Below, piece by piece: positions 63,780-64,000 of a stretch of 64,000 nucleotides of DNA. How positions within the stretch are numbered: the stretch's first letter is position 1; each line of letters opens with the position of its first letter. The position numbers and the translations under genes are program-made. The DNA is from CAVYTF01 sp963708205. GTDB taxonomy: Bacteria > Bacteroidota > Bacteroidia > Chitinophagales > Chitinophagaceae. Under the pieces are notes generated by a model. The model was not told the DNA's origin. It was given only the letters and a program-made list of their open reading frames with translations, and made no database searches. The DNA lies in the NCBI GenBank assembly GCA_963708205.1, contig OY970196.1, positions 2,852,001 to 2,916,000 on the forward strand. The letters run 5' to 3'.

Positions 63780-64000
63780 TTAATTTGAGGAAGCTTTGTG
63801 CCTGTCGAAATGGTCAATATTTTTATTGAACTGTTCATCATATTCCTGCTTATATTTTTGCAGTTGCTCTTTTGTTTCTTTTATTTTGGCTTTCAAACTT
63901 TGCAGCTGTTCGTTGTTTGCAAAAGCTTCATCATACTTTTTTTGTTCGGCTATTAATTTTTGTTGTAACAGTTCAATTGTTTGTCCAAGTTGTTGAAGTT
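63780..64000 (-). CDS. C-terminal part of a coiled-coil protein (cut by window end)
   Basis: On the minus strand a frame enters from beyond the window and ends at TAA (63780-63782). The 73 visible codons encode a strongly helical, Gln/Glu/Lys-rich coiled coil (LQQLGQTIELLQQKLIAEQKK; KAKIKETKEQLQKYKQEYDEQ) ending HFDRHKASSN. No domain can be named. The plus-strand frame over the same bases is a shadow. Confidence 0.6.
   Translation of the reverse strand, partial: LQQLGQTIELLQQKLIAEQKKYDEAFANNEQLQSLKAKIKETKEQLQKYKQEYDEQFNKNIDHFDRHKASSN

Overview
The window comes from a low-GC, AT-rich member of the Bacteroidota, most likely Chitinophagaceae or a close relative. The signs are a PorP/SprF gliding/type IX secretion protein, an ExbB-ExbD-ExbD-TonB cluster, a DUF5686 outer-membrane protein, a short NuoG without a molybdopterin domain, near absence of Shine-Dalgarno sequences, and several TTTG/TAnnTTTG-like promoter elements. 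No rRNA, tRNA, CRISPR array or insertion sequence was seen.

Layout. 1-12103: respiratory complex I operon from nuoD (5' end cut by the window) through nuoN, with a VOC/PhnB-like gene lodged between nuoE and nuoF. 12199-16752: a MacB-type permease, then exbB-exbD-exbD-tonB ending at a strong terminator. 16846-22241: mnmE, a Tat-exported amine oxidase, a convergent LuxR-type regulator with a perfect palindrome just upstream of its start, a 57-residue membrane protein and a lipoprotein. 22330-27017: a large M16 metallopeptidase and a dihaem cytochrome c. 27024-31817: a non-homologous end-joining module (Ku plus LigD, the latter broken into PE, ligase and polymerase reading frames at poly-A tracts), then a DJ-1/PfpI protein and an Fpg/Nei glycosylase. 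31827-36915: stress flavoprotein, acyl-CoA dehydrogenase, unknown secreted protein and M13 peptidase. 37176-39335: rpmI-rplT and an arginine decarboxylase. 39336-47841: LEA-type lipoprotein, PorP/SprF, RRM protein, trhO, DUF5686 protein, a frame-broken S8 protease and an aquaporin. 47873-52202: tightly packed penicillin acylase / membrane protein / GH32 genes.

52203-53934 is the most irregular stretch. It holds a Swt1-type HEPN gene whose stop codon lies inside a hairpin repeat, several REP-like palindromes, and a tandem array of about fourteen 21-bp units with near-palindromic cores. 53935-64000 carries small-molecule and transport functions: VOC proteins, an NRAMP-like transporter with altered metal-site motifs, RibD-like reductase, a DinB remnant, arylsulfotransferase-like lipoprotein, cold-shock protein, MFS and dipeptide-type ABC transporters, an HsdR-N nuclease-like protein and a coiled-coil gene cut by the window end.

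Main points of interest: LigD split at both linkers by A-tracts (one is a dnaX-like A_AAA_AAG heptamer in the correct phase), a third A-tract break in the S8 protease, the HEPN gene beside the 21-bp array, the palindrome upstream of the LuxR-type gene, and a short leader reading frame overlapping the start of rpmI. The three A-tract breaks could also be homopolymer sequencing errors, and the sequence alone cannot decide this.
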